64,000 nt of DNA from Streptococcus pneumoniae (GCF_001113365.1 NZ_CKYA01000003.1:1-64000), one strand, 5' to 3'. Numbered from the stretch's first letter, positions 51,680 through 59,891 are shown. The notes: generated by a model not told the origin, from the sequence alone. Program-made: numbers and translations.

Positions 51680-51895
51680 ATGGATAATGCAGGATTCCAT
51701 AGAATGGGTAAGCTAGAGCGCTTATGTGAATAATTTGGGCATAAACTTTTACCACTTCCTCCCTACTCACCTGAGTACAATCCTATTGAGAGAACATGGG
51801 CTCATATCAAAAAGCACCTCAAAAAGGTATTACCACGTTGCAATACTTTTTTTAAGGATCTTTTGTCTTGTTCTTATTTCAATTGACTATAATTT
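51680..51895 (+). mobile_element. IS630-type transposase, 3' remnant with right end
   Basis: Translates as MDNAGFHRMGKLERLCE, a stop, then FGHKLLPLPPYSPEYNPIER and TWAHIKKHLKKVLPRCNTFF: the last third of an IS630/Tc1-type transposase with the DDE-region DNAGFH and the PEYNPIE glutamate motif. An internal TGA and loss of the front make it inactive. It ends in CTTATTTCAATTGACTATAA, which resembles the terminal repeat shared by IS630-Spn1 and RUP elements. Confidence 0.8.
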
Positions 51896-52104
51896 CCCTA
51901 AAACAATAAGGTAAACTTTAAGGTAAACTTTTCAAAAAAACACGAAAAAAGCACCCATAAGATAAACTTTTGAGTGCTTTGAAACGTTGATATAATCGTA
52001 TTGATTAACGTTTTGAGGCAACTGACCTTGTTAGGTTGCAGCTACATTTGTAAGCGACTAAAGTCGCAACAACTGTGTCAATTGCACCAATTTAGTAAGA
52101 AAGT

Positions 52105-52136
52105 ACAAAAAGAACACCCCGAAAGGTGCTCTTTGT
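52105..52136 (-). terminator. Terminator after rpsI
   Basis: Minus strand AAAGAGCACC-tttc-GGGGTGTTCTTT followed by T-rich DNA, 20 bp after the rpsI stop. It differs from the terminator behind the displaced tail. Confidence 0.8.
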
Positions 52137-52157
52137 AAGTATAGTAATTCTCTCGAA

Positions 52158-52550
52158 TTAACGTTTACTAAATTGTGATGCTTTACGAGCTTTCTTAAGA
52201 CCTGGTTTCTTACGTTCAACTTTACGTGAGTCACGTGTAAGAAGTCCTGCGCGTTTCAATGAATCGCGGAAGTCTGGGTCTACTTGAAGAAGGGCACGAG
52301 CGATACCGTGACGGATAGCTCCTGATTGACCAGCGTATCCACCACCTACAACGTTAACGAAAACGTCGTATGAACCTACAGTTGAAGTAACTGCAAATGG
52401 TTGGTTGATGACAAGACGAAGGTCAGCGTGTGGGATGTACTCTTCAACATCTTTTTTGTTAACAGTGATTTTACCAGTTCCTGGAACAAGGCGAACGCGT
52501 GCAACAGCGTTTTTACGACGTCCAGTACCTGCATATTGTGCTTGTGACAT
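52158..52550 (-). CDS. rpsI: 30S ribosomal protein S9
   Basis: The 130-residue S9 of the small subunit head, whose C-terminal KR tail touches P-site tRNA. MSQAQYAGTGRRKNAVARVR at the start, GGGYAGQSGAIRHGIARALL in the middle and the KKARKASQFSKR end are intact. Second gene of rplM-rpsI with an 18-bp gap. Its 3' 29 bp (52180-52208) repeat at 48257-48285, so this end was probably rebuilt by an integrating element that carried a synonymous copy. Confidence 0.97.
   Translation of the reverse strand: MSQAQYAGTGRRKNAVARVRLVPGTGKITVNKKDVEEYIPHADLRLVINQPFAVTSTVGSYDVFVNVVGGGYAGQSGAIRHGIARALLQVDPDFRDSLKRAGLLTRDSRKVERKKPGLKKARKASQFSKR
52180..52208. other. Attachment-site core within rpsI
   Basis: 29 bp identical to 48257-48285 in the same orientation, starting GCTTTACGAGC and ending GACCTGGTTT. 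These two copies bound the island 48.29-52.18 kb. Confidence 0.8.
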
Positions 52551-52568
52551 ACTTTATTGTTCCTTTCC

Positions 52569-53015
52569 TTAGATAAGTCCTGAAATGTCAAGAACTTCTG
52601 GTTGTTGTGCAGCGTGAGTGTGCTCAGCTCCAACAAATACTTTCAACTTCATACCTTGAGCGCGTCCAAGTGTATTGTGCGGAAGCATACCTTTAACTGA
52701 TTTCTCGATCAAACGTACTGCATTTTTAGAACGAAGTTCACCTGCAGAGATTTGTTTCAATCCACCTGGGTGGTTTGAGTGAGTGTAGTAGATTTTATCA
52801 GTTGCTTTTTTACCAGTCAATTTAACTTTTTCAGCATTGATAACAATCACAAAGTCACCTGTATCAGTGTGTGGTGTAAATGTTGGTTTGTTTTTTCCGC
52901 GAAGTACGCTAGCAACTACTGCAGAAAGACGTCCAAGTGGTACATCAGTTGCGTCAACTACGTACCATTTACGTTCAACTTGGCCTGGTTTAGCCATAAA
53001 TGTTGTTTTGTTCAT
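52569..53015 (-). CDS. rplM: 50S ribosomal protein L13
   Basis: The 148-residue L13, an early assembly protein of the large subunit. MNKTTFMAKPGQVERKWYVV, DATDVPLGRLSAVVASVLRG, YYTHSNHPGGLK and GMLPHNTLGRAQ are conserved. First gene of the rplM-rpsI unit. AGGAG before the ATG. Preceded by a structured leader (53016-53129) in the place of the Firmicute L13 leader. Confidence 0.97.
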   Translation of the reverse strand: MNKTTFMAKPGQVERKWYVVDATDVPLGRLSAVVASVLRGKNKPTFTPHTDTGDFVIVINAEKVKLTGKKATDKIYYTHSNHPGGLKQISAGELRSKNAVRLIEKSVKGMLPHNTLGRAQGMKLKVFVGAEHTHAAQQPEVLDISGLI

Positions 53016-53129
53016 GATTTCTCCTATATATAGTTCGATTTTTGTTTACGGTGATGGGTGTTCCTTCCCATCGAAAAGTATTTGGAAGGTTCCGGGGCCT
53101 TTCAAATGGGGTAAACAATACCGCCTACT
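53016..53129 (-). promoter_or_regulatory. L13-type ribosomal protein leader
   Basis: About 110 nt of leader with hairpins: GGTAAAC ... GTAAAC-like ends, GGCCCCGGAACCTTCC, and GATGGGAAGGAACACCCATC. The position upstream of rplM and the G/C-rich paired blocks match the Firmicute L13 leader class, thought to bind L13 for autoregulation. Fold not computed. Confidence 0.6.
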
Positions 53130-53159
53130 ATAATACCAAATTTTACCCCTAAAAGTCAA
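53130..53159 (-). promoter_or_regulatory. rplM-rpsI promoter
   Basis: Minus strand TTGACT (53159-53154), 18-bp spacer, TATTAT (53135-53130). Confidence 0.6.
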
Positions 53160-53259
53160 TAGATATGAAAAATATTTTTCTAAATGTAACTTCTGCTAAC
53201 TTCTCAAAGTAACTTCCACTTGCCTGACCAAAGTGGAAATTAGTCTAAAACGGATTTTT

Positions 53260-54521
53260 ATGGTGGAATTAAGTGTGAGACGTTTGAGTTAGAAACGAGG
53301 TCTACTATGACAAAACATAAACACCTTACCCTTTCAGACCGTAATGATATCCAATTAGGTTTAGAGCGCAGTGAAACCTTCAAAGCTATTGGACAATCCA
53401 TTCTAAAAGACCCGACTACTGTTTCTAAAGAAGTCAAACGAAACAGACAAGTCCGAGAGTCTACATGCCATAACCTTCCTTGCCCTCTACTCGACAAAGC
53501 TCCCTTTGTCTGTAACGGCTGCCCTAAAAGAAGACAGAATTGTGGCTATAAGAAGATCTTCTACCTCGCTAAGCAAGCTCAAAAACAATACGAACAAACT
53601 CTTGGAGAAGCTCGTGAAGGAACTCCCCTCAATTCCAAGACCTTCTGGGACATGGACAAAGTCATTTCTGATGGGGTTAAAAAAGGACAACACATCTATC
53701 ATATTCTCAAAACTCATAACCTTGATGTCAGCTCCTCAACTGTCTATCGACACATCCGAAAAGGGTACCTATCTATCGCTCCGATTGATCTTGCCAGAGC
53801 CGTTAAATTCAAAGAAAGACGAAAAAGTAAGCTACCTTCCATCCCTAAAGAAGCTAAAAAAGGCCGTTCCTATGAGGATTTCCAAAACTATTTAGCACTG
53901 AATCAACTAGACTCTTGGCTGGAAATGGATACAGTTCTGGGAAGGATGGGAGGGAAAGTCCTACTCACCTTCAATCTATCTTTCTGTAACTTTATCTTCG
54001 CTAGACTTCTGGATAATAAAACTGCCCTTGAGGTTACCAAACACCTTTATGACATCAAGAACACTCTTCACCAAGCTGACAAAGATTTCTTCCAACTCTT
54101 TCCTGTCATTCTTACCGATAATGGTGGAGAGTTTGCCAGGGTTGATGACATCGAAATGGATGTTCGAGGAGAGAGTAAACTCTTCTTTTGTGACCCTAAT
54201 CGCTCTGACCAGAAAGGGAGAATTGAGAAAAATCACACGCTGATTCGCGACATTCTACCTAAAGGAACTTCTTTTGACAACTTAACTCAAGAGGACATCA
54301 ATCTCGTTTGTTCGCATGTCAACAGCGTCAAACGTGCTGCTTTGAATGGAAAGTCAGCTTATGAACTCTTTGCCTTTACTTATGGAGAAGAAATTCCTAA
54401 GCTTCTCGGCATTTCTAAAATACCTGCAGAAGACGTCTGTCAGTCTTCTAAATTACTCCAACATAAGTTCTAAAAACTAACCTAAAACCCTATTCAAACG
54501 TCTCACACTAACTTCCACCAT
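53260..54521 (+). mobile_element. IS30-family insertion sequence
   Basis: A complete element: terminal inverted repeats ATGGTGGAATTAAGTGTGAG (53260 onward) and, inverted, ATGGTGGAAGTTAGTGTGAG (54521 backward), about 28 bp with few mismatches and both continuing ACGTTTGA, enclosing one intact transposase gene. Inserted between the rplM promoter and the DUF960 gene. Flanks carry related GTGGAAnTTAnTCTnAAACG strings outside both ends. Confidence 0.9.
53307..54473 (+). CDS. IS30-family transposase
   Basis: The intact 388-residue DDE transposase. An N-terminal HTH (HLTLSDRNDIQLGLERSETF, PTTVSKEVKRNR) and a Cys cluster (CHNLPCPLLDKAPFVCNGCP with a further RRQNCGYKK) precede the second HTH (DVSSSTVYRHIRKG). 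Catalytic triad: Asp in WLEMDTVLGR, Asp in ILTDNGGEF, Glu in KGRIEKNHTLIR. Full length with intact ends suggests the element can still move. The start ATG 53307 lies ~20 bp inside the left inverted repeat. Confidence 0.93.
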   Translation: MTKHKHLTLSDRNDIQLGLERSETFKAIGQSILKDPTTVSKEVKRNRQVRESTCHNLPCPLLDKAPFVCNGCPKRRQNCGYKKIFYLAKQAQKQYEQTLGEAREGTPLNSKTFWDMDKVISDGVKKGQHIYHILKTHNLDVSSSTVYRHIRKGYLSIAPIDLARAVKFKERRKSKLPSIPKEAKKGRSYEDFQNYLALNQLDSWLEMDTVLGRMGGKVLLTFNLSFCNFIFARLLDNKTALEVTKHLYDIKNTLHQADKDFFQLFPVILTDNGGEFARVDDIEMDVRGESKLFFCDPNRSDQKGRIEKNHTLIRDILPKGTSFDNLTQEDINLVCSHVNSVKRAALNGKSAYELFAFTYGEEIPKLLGISKIPAEDVCQSSKLLQHKF

Positions 54522-54857
54522 AGCGGAACTTAATCTGAAACGCTTTCAGATAAGAGGATTTTGTGCGCTCTTTTTTTCGATTCATTTTGGCTACAAAAGC
54601 AATAAAATCAAGCATTAGTAAAACCAGTGGAACTTACCCTGACATGGATTTCCACTGGTTTTTACAATTTTTATCAGATTAACTTCCACTTCTACTAGCG
54701 GTGGAACTTAATTTGGGAATTTACCTATTAACTTCGGGAGATTTTTGGGATTTTTTCCTTATTTCTTCCTGTAGCTAAAGTCCTTCTTAAAAAATCACCT
54801 TTTCTTGATTTTTAATCCTATTTGCTGTATGATAAGGGAAAGAAAGGGGGTAGAAAT
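54474..54857. other. Intergenic region with IS30 right end and repeated TGGAA motifs
   Basis: After the IS30 end at 54521 come AGCGGAACTTAATCTGAAACG (54522), CCAGTGGAACTTACC and its inverted TTTCCACTGG, and GGTGGAACTTAATTTGG (54704): several short related repeats, possibly residues of earlier insertions. AAAGGGGG before 54858 serves the next gene. Confidence 0.5.
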
Positions 54858-55175
54858 ATGGCTTTTACCAATACCCAGATGCGGTCGGCTAGTTTTGGCA
54901 TTGTTACCAGCTTGCCTGACGACGTTATTGACTCTTTTTGGTATATCATCGACCATTTCTTAAAAAATGTCTTTGAATTGGAAGAAGAACTTGAGTTTCA
55001 ATTGCTCAATAATCAAGGAAAGATTACCTTCCACTTCTCAAGTCAGCACCTCCCTACAGCCATTGATTTTGACTTTAACCATCCCTTTGACCCTCTTTAT
55101 CCCCCAAGAGTACTGGTTTTAGATCTGGATGGTAGAGAGACTATCCTCCTCCCAGAAGAAAATGACCTATTTTAA
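54858..55175 (+). CDS. DUF960 family protein
   Basis: A 105-residue cytoplasmic protein, MAFTNTQMRSASFGIVTSLP ... WYIIDHF ... LEFQLLNNQGKITFHFSSQH, matching the small DUF960 family of lactobacilli and streptococci. No function known. ATG 54858 is chosen over an in-frame upstream codon because AAAGGGGG lies 9 bp before it. Convergent with sulD; the shared hairpin downstream serves as terminator for both strands. Confidence 0.82.
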   Translation: MAFTNTQMRSASFGIVTSLPDDVIDSFWYIIDHFLKNVFELEEELEFQLLNNQGKITFHFSSQHLPTAIDFDFNHPFDPLYPPRVLVLDLDGRETILLPEENDLF

Positions 55176-55222
55176 AAATTCTAGCCTTCAGTTACAAACG
55201 ACTGAAAACTAGAGTTTTTTCT
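55176..55222. terminator. Bidirectional terminator between the DUF960 gene and sulD
   Basis: AAAATTCTAG ... CAGTtacaaacgACTG ... CTAGAGTTTTTT: a long stem with A-rich and T-rich sides, overlapping the sulD stop. Confidence 0.75.
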
Positions 55223-56033
55223 ATTTTTTCAAAGCATCATACAAGTTACGGATCGGTTGCTTTAATGTAGGATGGATAAAATGAGGCGCAATTTCCTGTA
55301 AGGACTCAAGGACAAAAAGGCGTTCCGCTATGTAAGGATGAGGCAAGATAAGGTCATCTGTATAAAGGATCTGGTCCTCCACAAAGAGCAAGTCTAAATC
55401 AATCAAACGAGGCCCCCAATGTACTTCTCTCACCCGTCCCATCTCTGACTCAATAGCTAACAAGATCTCTAATAGCACTGGGGCAGGCAACCATGTTTCT
55501 ACCTCAACCACTTGATTGGCAAAGCTATCCTGTTCCACACCACCCCAAGGCTCCGTCGTCAAGACACTGGACTCTTTGAGAATATGGATACCTCGAGCTC
55601 GCATGTTCTCAATGGCTTGTTTCAAGTTTGCTTGCTTATCCCCCATATTGCTTCCTAGGGCGATAAAAGCTCGTTGCTTACGGCGATGGATGGTTACCGA
55701 GCAAGTATCTAGTGGCAAATGCACTGGCGCCCAAGGTTTTTTCAGTTCCAACTTAATTTCTTGGACAAGAGGATAAGCATCAAAAGTACGTTCTACCAGT
55801 TTGTAGGCTACTGTTTCAATCAAATCCTCACTCGTTTCCTGAAACCAAGTCGTCCACTGCTGACACAGTTCTCCATAATGGACAGAAGCCGTTAAATCCA
55901 AGTCTGTAGCCGCTTTGGTCATATCATAGGATAGGATGGCTGAAACGACAAACTTCTGGCCCAATTCTTTCTCACTGGGAAAAAGACCATGATAGGCAAA
56001 AATTTCCAAATCCTTAATCTGCAGTTGATCCAT
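55221..56033 (-). CDS. sulD: Bifunctional dihydroneopterin aldolase / HPPK (FolB-FolK)
   Basis: A 270-residue fusion making 6-hydroxymethyl-dihydropterin (FolB, residues 1-118: IKDLEIFAYHGLFPSEKELG, LIETVAYKLVERTFDAYPLV) and then its pyrophosphate (FolK, 119-270: AFIALGSNMGDKQANL, RVREVHWGPRLIDLDLL, LPHPYIAERLFVL). It is the streptococcal SulD arrangement. Intact motifs in both halves. It follows folE on this strand but is separated by 158 bp containing a hairpin and a BOX, so it may be partly uncoupled from the rest of the folate operon. Confidence 0.95.
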   Translation of the reverse strand: MDQLQIKDLEIFAYHGLFPSEKELGQKFVVSAILSYDMTKAATDLDLTASVHYGELCQQWTTWFQETSEDLIETVAYKLVERTFDAYPLVQEIKLELKKPWAPVHLPLDTCSVTIHRRKQRAFIALGSNMGDKQANLKQAIENMRARGIHILKESSVLTTEPWGGVEQDSFANQVVEVETWLPAPVLLEILLAIESEMGRVREVHWGPRLIDLDLLFVEDQILYTDDLILPHPYIAERLFVLESLQEIAPHFIHPTLKQPIRNLYDALKK

Positions 56034-56048
56034 AATGATTCCTTTCTC

Positions 56049-56078
56049 GAAAAATCCGCTTCAAGCGGATTCTTTTTA
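56049..56078 (-). terminator. Terminator/attenuator-like hairpin between folE and sulD
   Basis: Minus strand AATCCGCT-tga-AGCGGATT followed by TTTTC, starting right after the BOX and ending 16 bp before the sulD ATG. Confidence 0.6.
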
Positions 56079-56194
56079 TACTCAATGAAAATCAAAGTGC
56101 AAACTAGGAAGCTAGCCGCAGGCTGCTCAAAACACTGTTTTGAGGTTGCAGATGGAAGCTGACGTGGTTTGAATTTGATTTTCGAAGAGTATTA
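56077..56194 (-). repeat. BOX element abutting the folE stop codon
   Basis: TATACTCAATGAAAATCAAAG, AACTAGGAAGCTAGCCGCAG (boxC), CTCAAAACACTGTTTTGAGG (boxB) and GCTGACGTGGTTTGAA ... TTTCGAAGAGTATTA (boxA). The terminal TTA is the folE stop on the minus strand. Confidence 0.88.
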
Positions 56195-56746
56195 TAGTCC
56201 CATTAAACGATAAGCCTGGTCGCGGAGGTCCTTATCTGTTTCAAATAGACCACGAGCTACTGTCGTCAAGGTTGCAGTGCCTGGTTTTCTCACACCACGC
56301 ATACTCATACACATATGTTCTGCCTCAATGACAACAAAGGCTCCCTTAGCACCTAGATAGTCCATCAAGGCATCGGCTACTTCGATATTCAAACGTTCTT
56401 GAATTTGTGGTTTTTTCGAATAAACTTCAACCGTACGGGCTAGCTTAGACAAACCTGCCACACGACCATCTGGAATGTAGGCAATATGTGCTCTCCCATA
56501 AAATGGTAGAAAGTGGTGTTCACACATGGTATGGAAAAAAATATCCTTTTCTACCACCATATTATCGTCAATAATCTCAAAGGATTTTGACAAATGTTCC
56601 TCCGCTGTTTGACCAAGACCTGAAAAAATCTCTTGGTACATACGGGCTACACGAGCAGGTGTTTCCTGCAAGCCCTCACGGTTAGCGTCCTCTCCTACAG
56701 CTTCGATAATCATTTTTACAGCTGCTTCAATCTTTTGTGTATCCAT
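56192..56746 (-). CDS. folE: GTP cyclohydrolase I (FolE)
   Basis: A 184-residue enzyme converting GTP to dihydroneopterin triphosphate, the first step of folate synthesis (SulC of pneumococcus). Zinc ligands in FHTMCEHHFLPFYGRAHI and in EAEHMCMSMRGVRKPG; KLARTVEVYSKKPQIQERL is the family core. ATG 56746 (MDTQKIEAA) is preferred; an ATG two codons upstream is possible. It overlaps the folC end by 20 bp, so it is coupled. The stop codon coincides with the end of a BOX element. Confidence 0.95.
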   Translation of the reverse strand: MDTQKIEAAVKMIIEAVGEDANREGLQETPARVARMYQEIFSGLGQTAEEHLSKSFEIIDDNMVVEKDIFFHTMCEHHFLPFYGRAHIAYIPDGRVAGLSKLARTVEVYSKKPQIQERLNIEVADALMDYLGAKGAFVVIEAEHMCMSMRGVRKPGTATLTTVARGLFETDKDLRDQAYRLMGL

Positions 56747-58049
56747 TTTCATTCTTCCTCTCCATCAGATAGGCTCTCACTTGGCTCAAAAAATACAAGG
56801 AACCTGTGACAATCCTAACTGTTTTTTTCTCTTCTTTTTTATCTGTCAATTTCTGCTCTAGAAAATCCTGCCAACCTTGGTAGTTGAGATTTCTAGATTT
56901 GGCTGCCTCTTTCAGCACGCTTTCATCAGTCGCCCGACTATCCGAAAAATGTGTCAGGGTAAGCTCGGTATCTGGCATGGCCCCCAGCAAGTCTAACATA
57001 TCCTCCAAGGCCTTGGTTTTGATACAAGTAAAGAGGATTTCCTTACGATAATCCGCAAAGCGTTCTTGCAAGGTTGCTAATAAAGCTTTGATAGCATGGG
57101 GATTATGGGCCCCATCCAAAATCATCAAGGGGTCTCTTGACACGATTTCCAAACGCCCTGGCCACCTTGTTTCTTCCAAGGCTTGACCAAGCAAGTCATT
57201 GCTTGCTAGTTCTCGGCCATCCTCCTGACAAAAATTATCAAGTAAAGCTATGGCCATCCCAGCATTCTCTATCTGGTGCAAACCAAGTAGGCCAGTCTGG
57301 AAGCGACCTTGTCTGACAGCACTGGTATAGTCAAATACTTCACCCGTTATCACACTCTCTTGATGGCTTACCTGATAATCTGCTCCGTAGGCAAATCTCG
57401 GTGCATCTTTCCCTTCCGCAATGCGGTCAATCACAGCCAAAGCTTCTGGAGCGATACGACCTGTCACCAAGGGAATACCTTGTTTGATAATACCAGCTTT
57501 CTGCTCTGCTATGGCTTCCAAGGTGTCACCAAGTAGGGCTACATGGTCCAATCCAATGGTCGTAATGCCTGTTAGAATAGGCTGGCAAACATTGGTACTA
57601 TCCAAGAGTCCACCCATGCCCACTTCCATGATAGCCACATCTACTTGCTCTGAGGCAAAGTAGTCATAGGCTATGGCTGTTATAATCTCAAACTCGGTTG
57701 TCCCCTGCAAATTGGTAGCCGATTCCCCTTCCAGCAAAGTCTGATAGTCTGACATGAGGGATTCTAGCCTCGCTTCTGGGATAGATTCCCCATTGATGCT
57801 AATCTGGTCTGTGTAATGAATGAGATAGGGCGAGCTGAAAACACCAACTCTCAGCCCCATCTTTTCTAGCATATTTTTCAAAAAAGCAATGGTCGAGCCC
57901 TTGCCATTGGTTCCTCCGATATGGATAACCTTGAGTTTGAGATGGGGATTGCCACGCAAAGCTAATAGTTCCACCATTCGTTCCAAGCCAAAATGCGGTT
58001 GGTCCGTCCGGTAGTTAGCAATCCACTGATTGTTTTCAATTTCTTTCAT
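56727..58049 (-). CDS. folC: Dihydrofolate/folylpolyglutamate synthase (FolC)
   Basis: A 440-residue Mur-ligase-like ATP enzyme adding glutamate to dihydropteroate/folates (SulB). P-loop HIGGTNGKGSTIAFL near residue 45, SSPYLIHYTDQISING (substrate loop), EVGMGGLLDSTNV, and C-terminal LDGAHNPHAIKALL. Length and motifs are normal. It starts 1 bp after the folP stop and overlaps folE, within the folP-folC-folE unit. Confidence 0.95.
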   Translation of the reverse strand: MKEIENNQWIANYRTDQPHFGLERMVELLALRGNPHLKLKVIHIGGTNGKGSTIAFLKNMLEKMGLRVGVFSSPYLIHYTDQISINGESIPEARLESLMSDYQTLLEGESATNLQGTTEFEIITAIAYDYFASEQVDVAIMEVGMGGLLDSTNVCQPILTGITTIGLDHVALLGDTLEAIAEQKAGIIKQGIPLVTGRIAPEALAVIDRIAEGKDAPRFAYGADYQVSHQESVITGEVFDYTSAVRQGRFQTGLLGLHQIENAGMAIALLDNFCQEDGRELASNDLLGQALEETRWPGRLEIVSRDPLMILDGAHNPHAIKALLATLQERFADYRKEILFTCIKTKALEDMLDLLGAMPDTELTLTHFSDSRATDESVLKEAAKSRNLNYQGWQDFLEQKLTDKKEEKKTVRIVTGSLYFLSQVRAYLMERKNENGYTKD

Positions 58050-58050
58050 C

Positions 58051-58998
58051 TTATTTGTATTGTTTTAAATCTAAATTTTCCGCTTCATCAGCAAGCCGAA
58101 TAGCGGAGGCAATTTCAACCGCCATCCTGTGACTAGCTACGTCATGCACGCGCACCACTTCTACACCCTGTCTTGCAGCAATACTAGTTACATGAGCCGA
58201 AGCCGTATCTCGATTGCGGAAACCAAGTTCTGTCTCAGGATTGACTTCAAAACCATTTTCTTCTAGGATATTGATAACAAATCGCTTGCGCGACACTCCA
58301 AGAAAGATTGGATAGCCTTTCTGATGTAGTTTATCCAGATCCCGTAAAAGAATCAGATTTTCTTTCTTAGTCAGCCCAAAGCCAATTCCCGGATCCAACA
58401 GGATGTTTTCTTGTGCAATCCCAGCTTCCTCTGCTCTCGCTAGTGCTCGTTCAAAGAAAGTCTCCATCAACTCTTCGATTGGCATTTTTTCAAAGTCAGC
58501 TAACTCTTCCTCTGTAAAAGCTTGACCAAAGCCAAAATGAGGAAATATAAGCGAGCTAGGATGCTGAGGTCGAGCCATAACGGGATTAAACATAATGACC
58601 ACTTTCGCTCCAGCCTTAGCAACCACATGGGCCATTTTTTCATCACCCATGAGGCCTGTAATATCATTGACTAGATTGGCACCAGCAGCCAAAGCAGCTT
58701 CTGCCACCTGACTCTTCCAAGTATCAATAGAGATGAGGACATCACTTTCCTTGCGAATAGCCTTAATCACTGGAACAACACGCTGGATTTCCTCTTCTAT
58801 CTCAACATAGCTACTTCTTCCCGGCCGAGTTGATTCTCCACCGATATCTAGTATGCTGGCTCCTTCTGCTATCAATTTACGAGCCTGCTGGAGCGCCTGC
58901 TCAAGCGCAAAAAATTGACCACCATCCGAAAAGGAATCTGGGGTTACATTGATAATTCCGCAAACAGCTGTCTTTGCATGATTGGCTTTAGTTGACAT
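58051..58998 (-). CDS. folP: Dihydropteroate synthase with one-residue insertion (sulfonamide-resistance type)
   Basis: A 315-residue TIM-barrel enzyme joining para-aminobenzoate to hydroxymethyl-dihydropterin pyrophosphate; target of sulfonamides (SulA). Conserved CGIINVTPDSFSDGGQFF, DIGGESTRPG, NDITGLMGD, LDPGIGFGLTKKENL, GVSRKRF and RVHDV. The loop reads STRPG-R-SSYVEIEEE: an extra Arg (codon AGA, 58816-58818, residue 61) relative to the susceptible sequence STRPGSSYVEIEEE as I remember it (314 residues). One- or two-codon insertions here are the known basis of resistance in pneumococci. ATG 58998 follows AGGGAG; an in-frame upstream codon is rejected. Confidence 0.94.
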   Translation of the reverse strand: MSTKANHAKTAVCGIINVTPDSFSDGGQFFALEQALQQARKLIAEGASILDIGGESTRPGRSSYVEIEEEIQRVVPVIKAIRKESDVLISIDTWKSQVAEAALAAGANLVNDITGLMGDEKMAHVVAKAGAKVVIMFNPVMARPQHPSSLIFPHFGFGQAFTEEELADFEKMPIEELMETFFERALARAEEAGIAQENILLDPGIGFGLTKKENLILLRDLDKLHQKGYPIFLGVSRKRFVINILEENGFEVNPETELGFRNRDTASAHVTSIAARQGVEVVRVHDVASHRMAVEIASAIRLADEAENLDLKQYK

Positions 58999-59121
58999 AT
59001 CGGTCACTCCCTCAAGGCTTTTCACCATATTATTTCTCTATTTTACCATAAAAAGAAAAAGATGGATACTATTGCATTCATCTTTTTCCCAGTAGAAACA
59101 AGTAAGCAATTGTCAAAAATC

Positions 59122-59829
59122 TTAAACAGAAATCCCTAATGTCCGACTCAAAATCACCACGAGAGCCAACAAACAGAAAAAAACTCCATTAACAATCATG
59201 TGAAGTAAGATAGACATTTCCAAACGTTGGGTTTTATAAACTGTCCAAGTTAGCACAGTTGACATTCCTCCATAGATAAGAAGAGAAGGTAGATTTGTCG
59301 GTAAATGAAGCAAGGCAAAGATAATAGCACCGACTATATAACCCACATTTTCTTTACCACGAAAGAGTTTTTTAGGAATCACTCCTCGACATAAAATCTC
59401 CTCACAAATAGGAGCTATTAGAACCAGTAAGAAAAAACTGGAAATTAAGGAACTATTCTGGACCAAATCATTAATATTTGATTGATTGCTGGTTGTTGTT
59501 TCATTCATCAAACGCAGTAAGACCACACCAAGAATATTAAAGGCAAGAATCACTAGATAGCTTAAGGCCAATCTAGCCAAATCCTTAGCCTTGAAAAACG
59601 ATAAACCAAAACTAGCCAACTGTGTTTTCCTAGCACCTATTATAAATACAGTTAAAACCACAAGAGATAAGACCCCTACTAATAGCCCAGTTTGAAGCAG
59701 TGGAAATTTTCTGCTAGTTAGAAAAGTTGCTAGAGCTAAAGGAAACTGAGAAAACAAAAGCCCTACTAGAAAGATTATTAACCACTTCCCCCTGTTTAAT
59801 ACTTCATCCCAAATATTCTTTTTTATCAT
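59122..59829 (-). CDS. CPBP family intramembrane metalloprotease
   Basis: A 235-residue polytopic membrane protein (about seven hydrophobic segments) with the ABI/CPBP signature: CEEILCRGVIPKKL (EExxxR), a later IIFALLHLPTN (FxxxH) and LLHMIVNGVFF (HxxxN). These residues form the putative metal site of Rce1-like proteases. In streptococci members include bacteriocin-immunity and processing proteins, but this copy has no bacteriocin gene nearby. ATG 59829 with AGGAG 8 bp upstream; a TTG directly before is rejected. Stands alone between folP and the purine permease. Confidence 0.88.
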   Translation of the reverse strand: MIKKNIWDEVLNRGKWLIIFLVGLLFSQFPLALATFLTSRKFPLLQTGLLVGVLSLVVLTVFIIGARKTQLASFGLSFFKAKDLARLALSYLVILAFNILGVVLLRLMNETTTSNQSNINDLVQNSSLISSFFLLVLIAPICEEILCRGVIPKKLFRGKENVGYIVGAIIFALLHLPTNLPSLLIYGGMSTVLTWTVYKTQRLEMSILLHMIVNGVFFCLLALVVILSRTLGISV

Positions 59830-59891
59830 CAATTATACTCCTACCATTCAATCAAAATCACCTACCTAGTTTGAAGCAATTTTCAAGTAAC

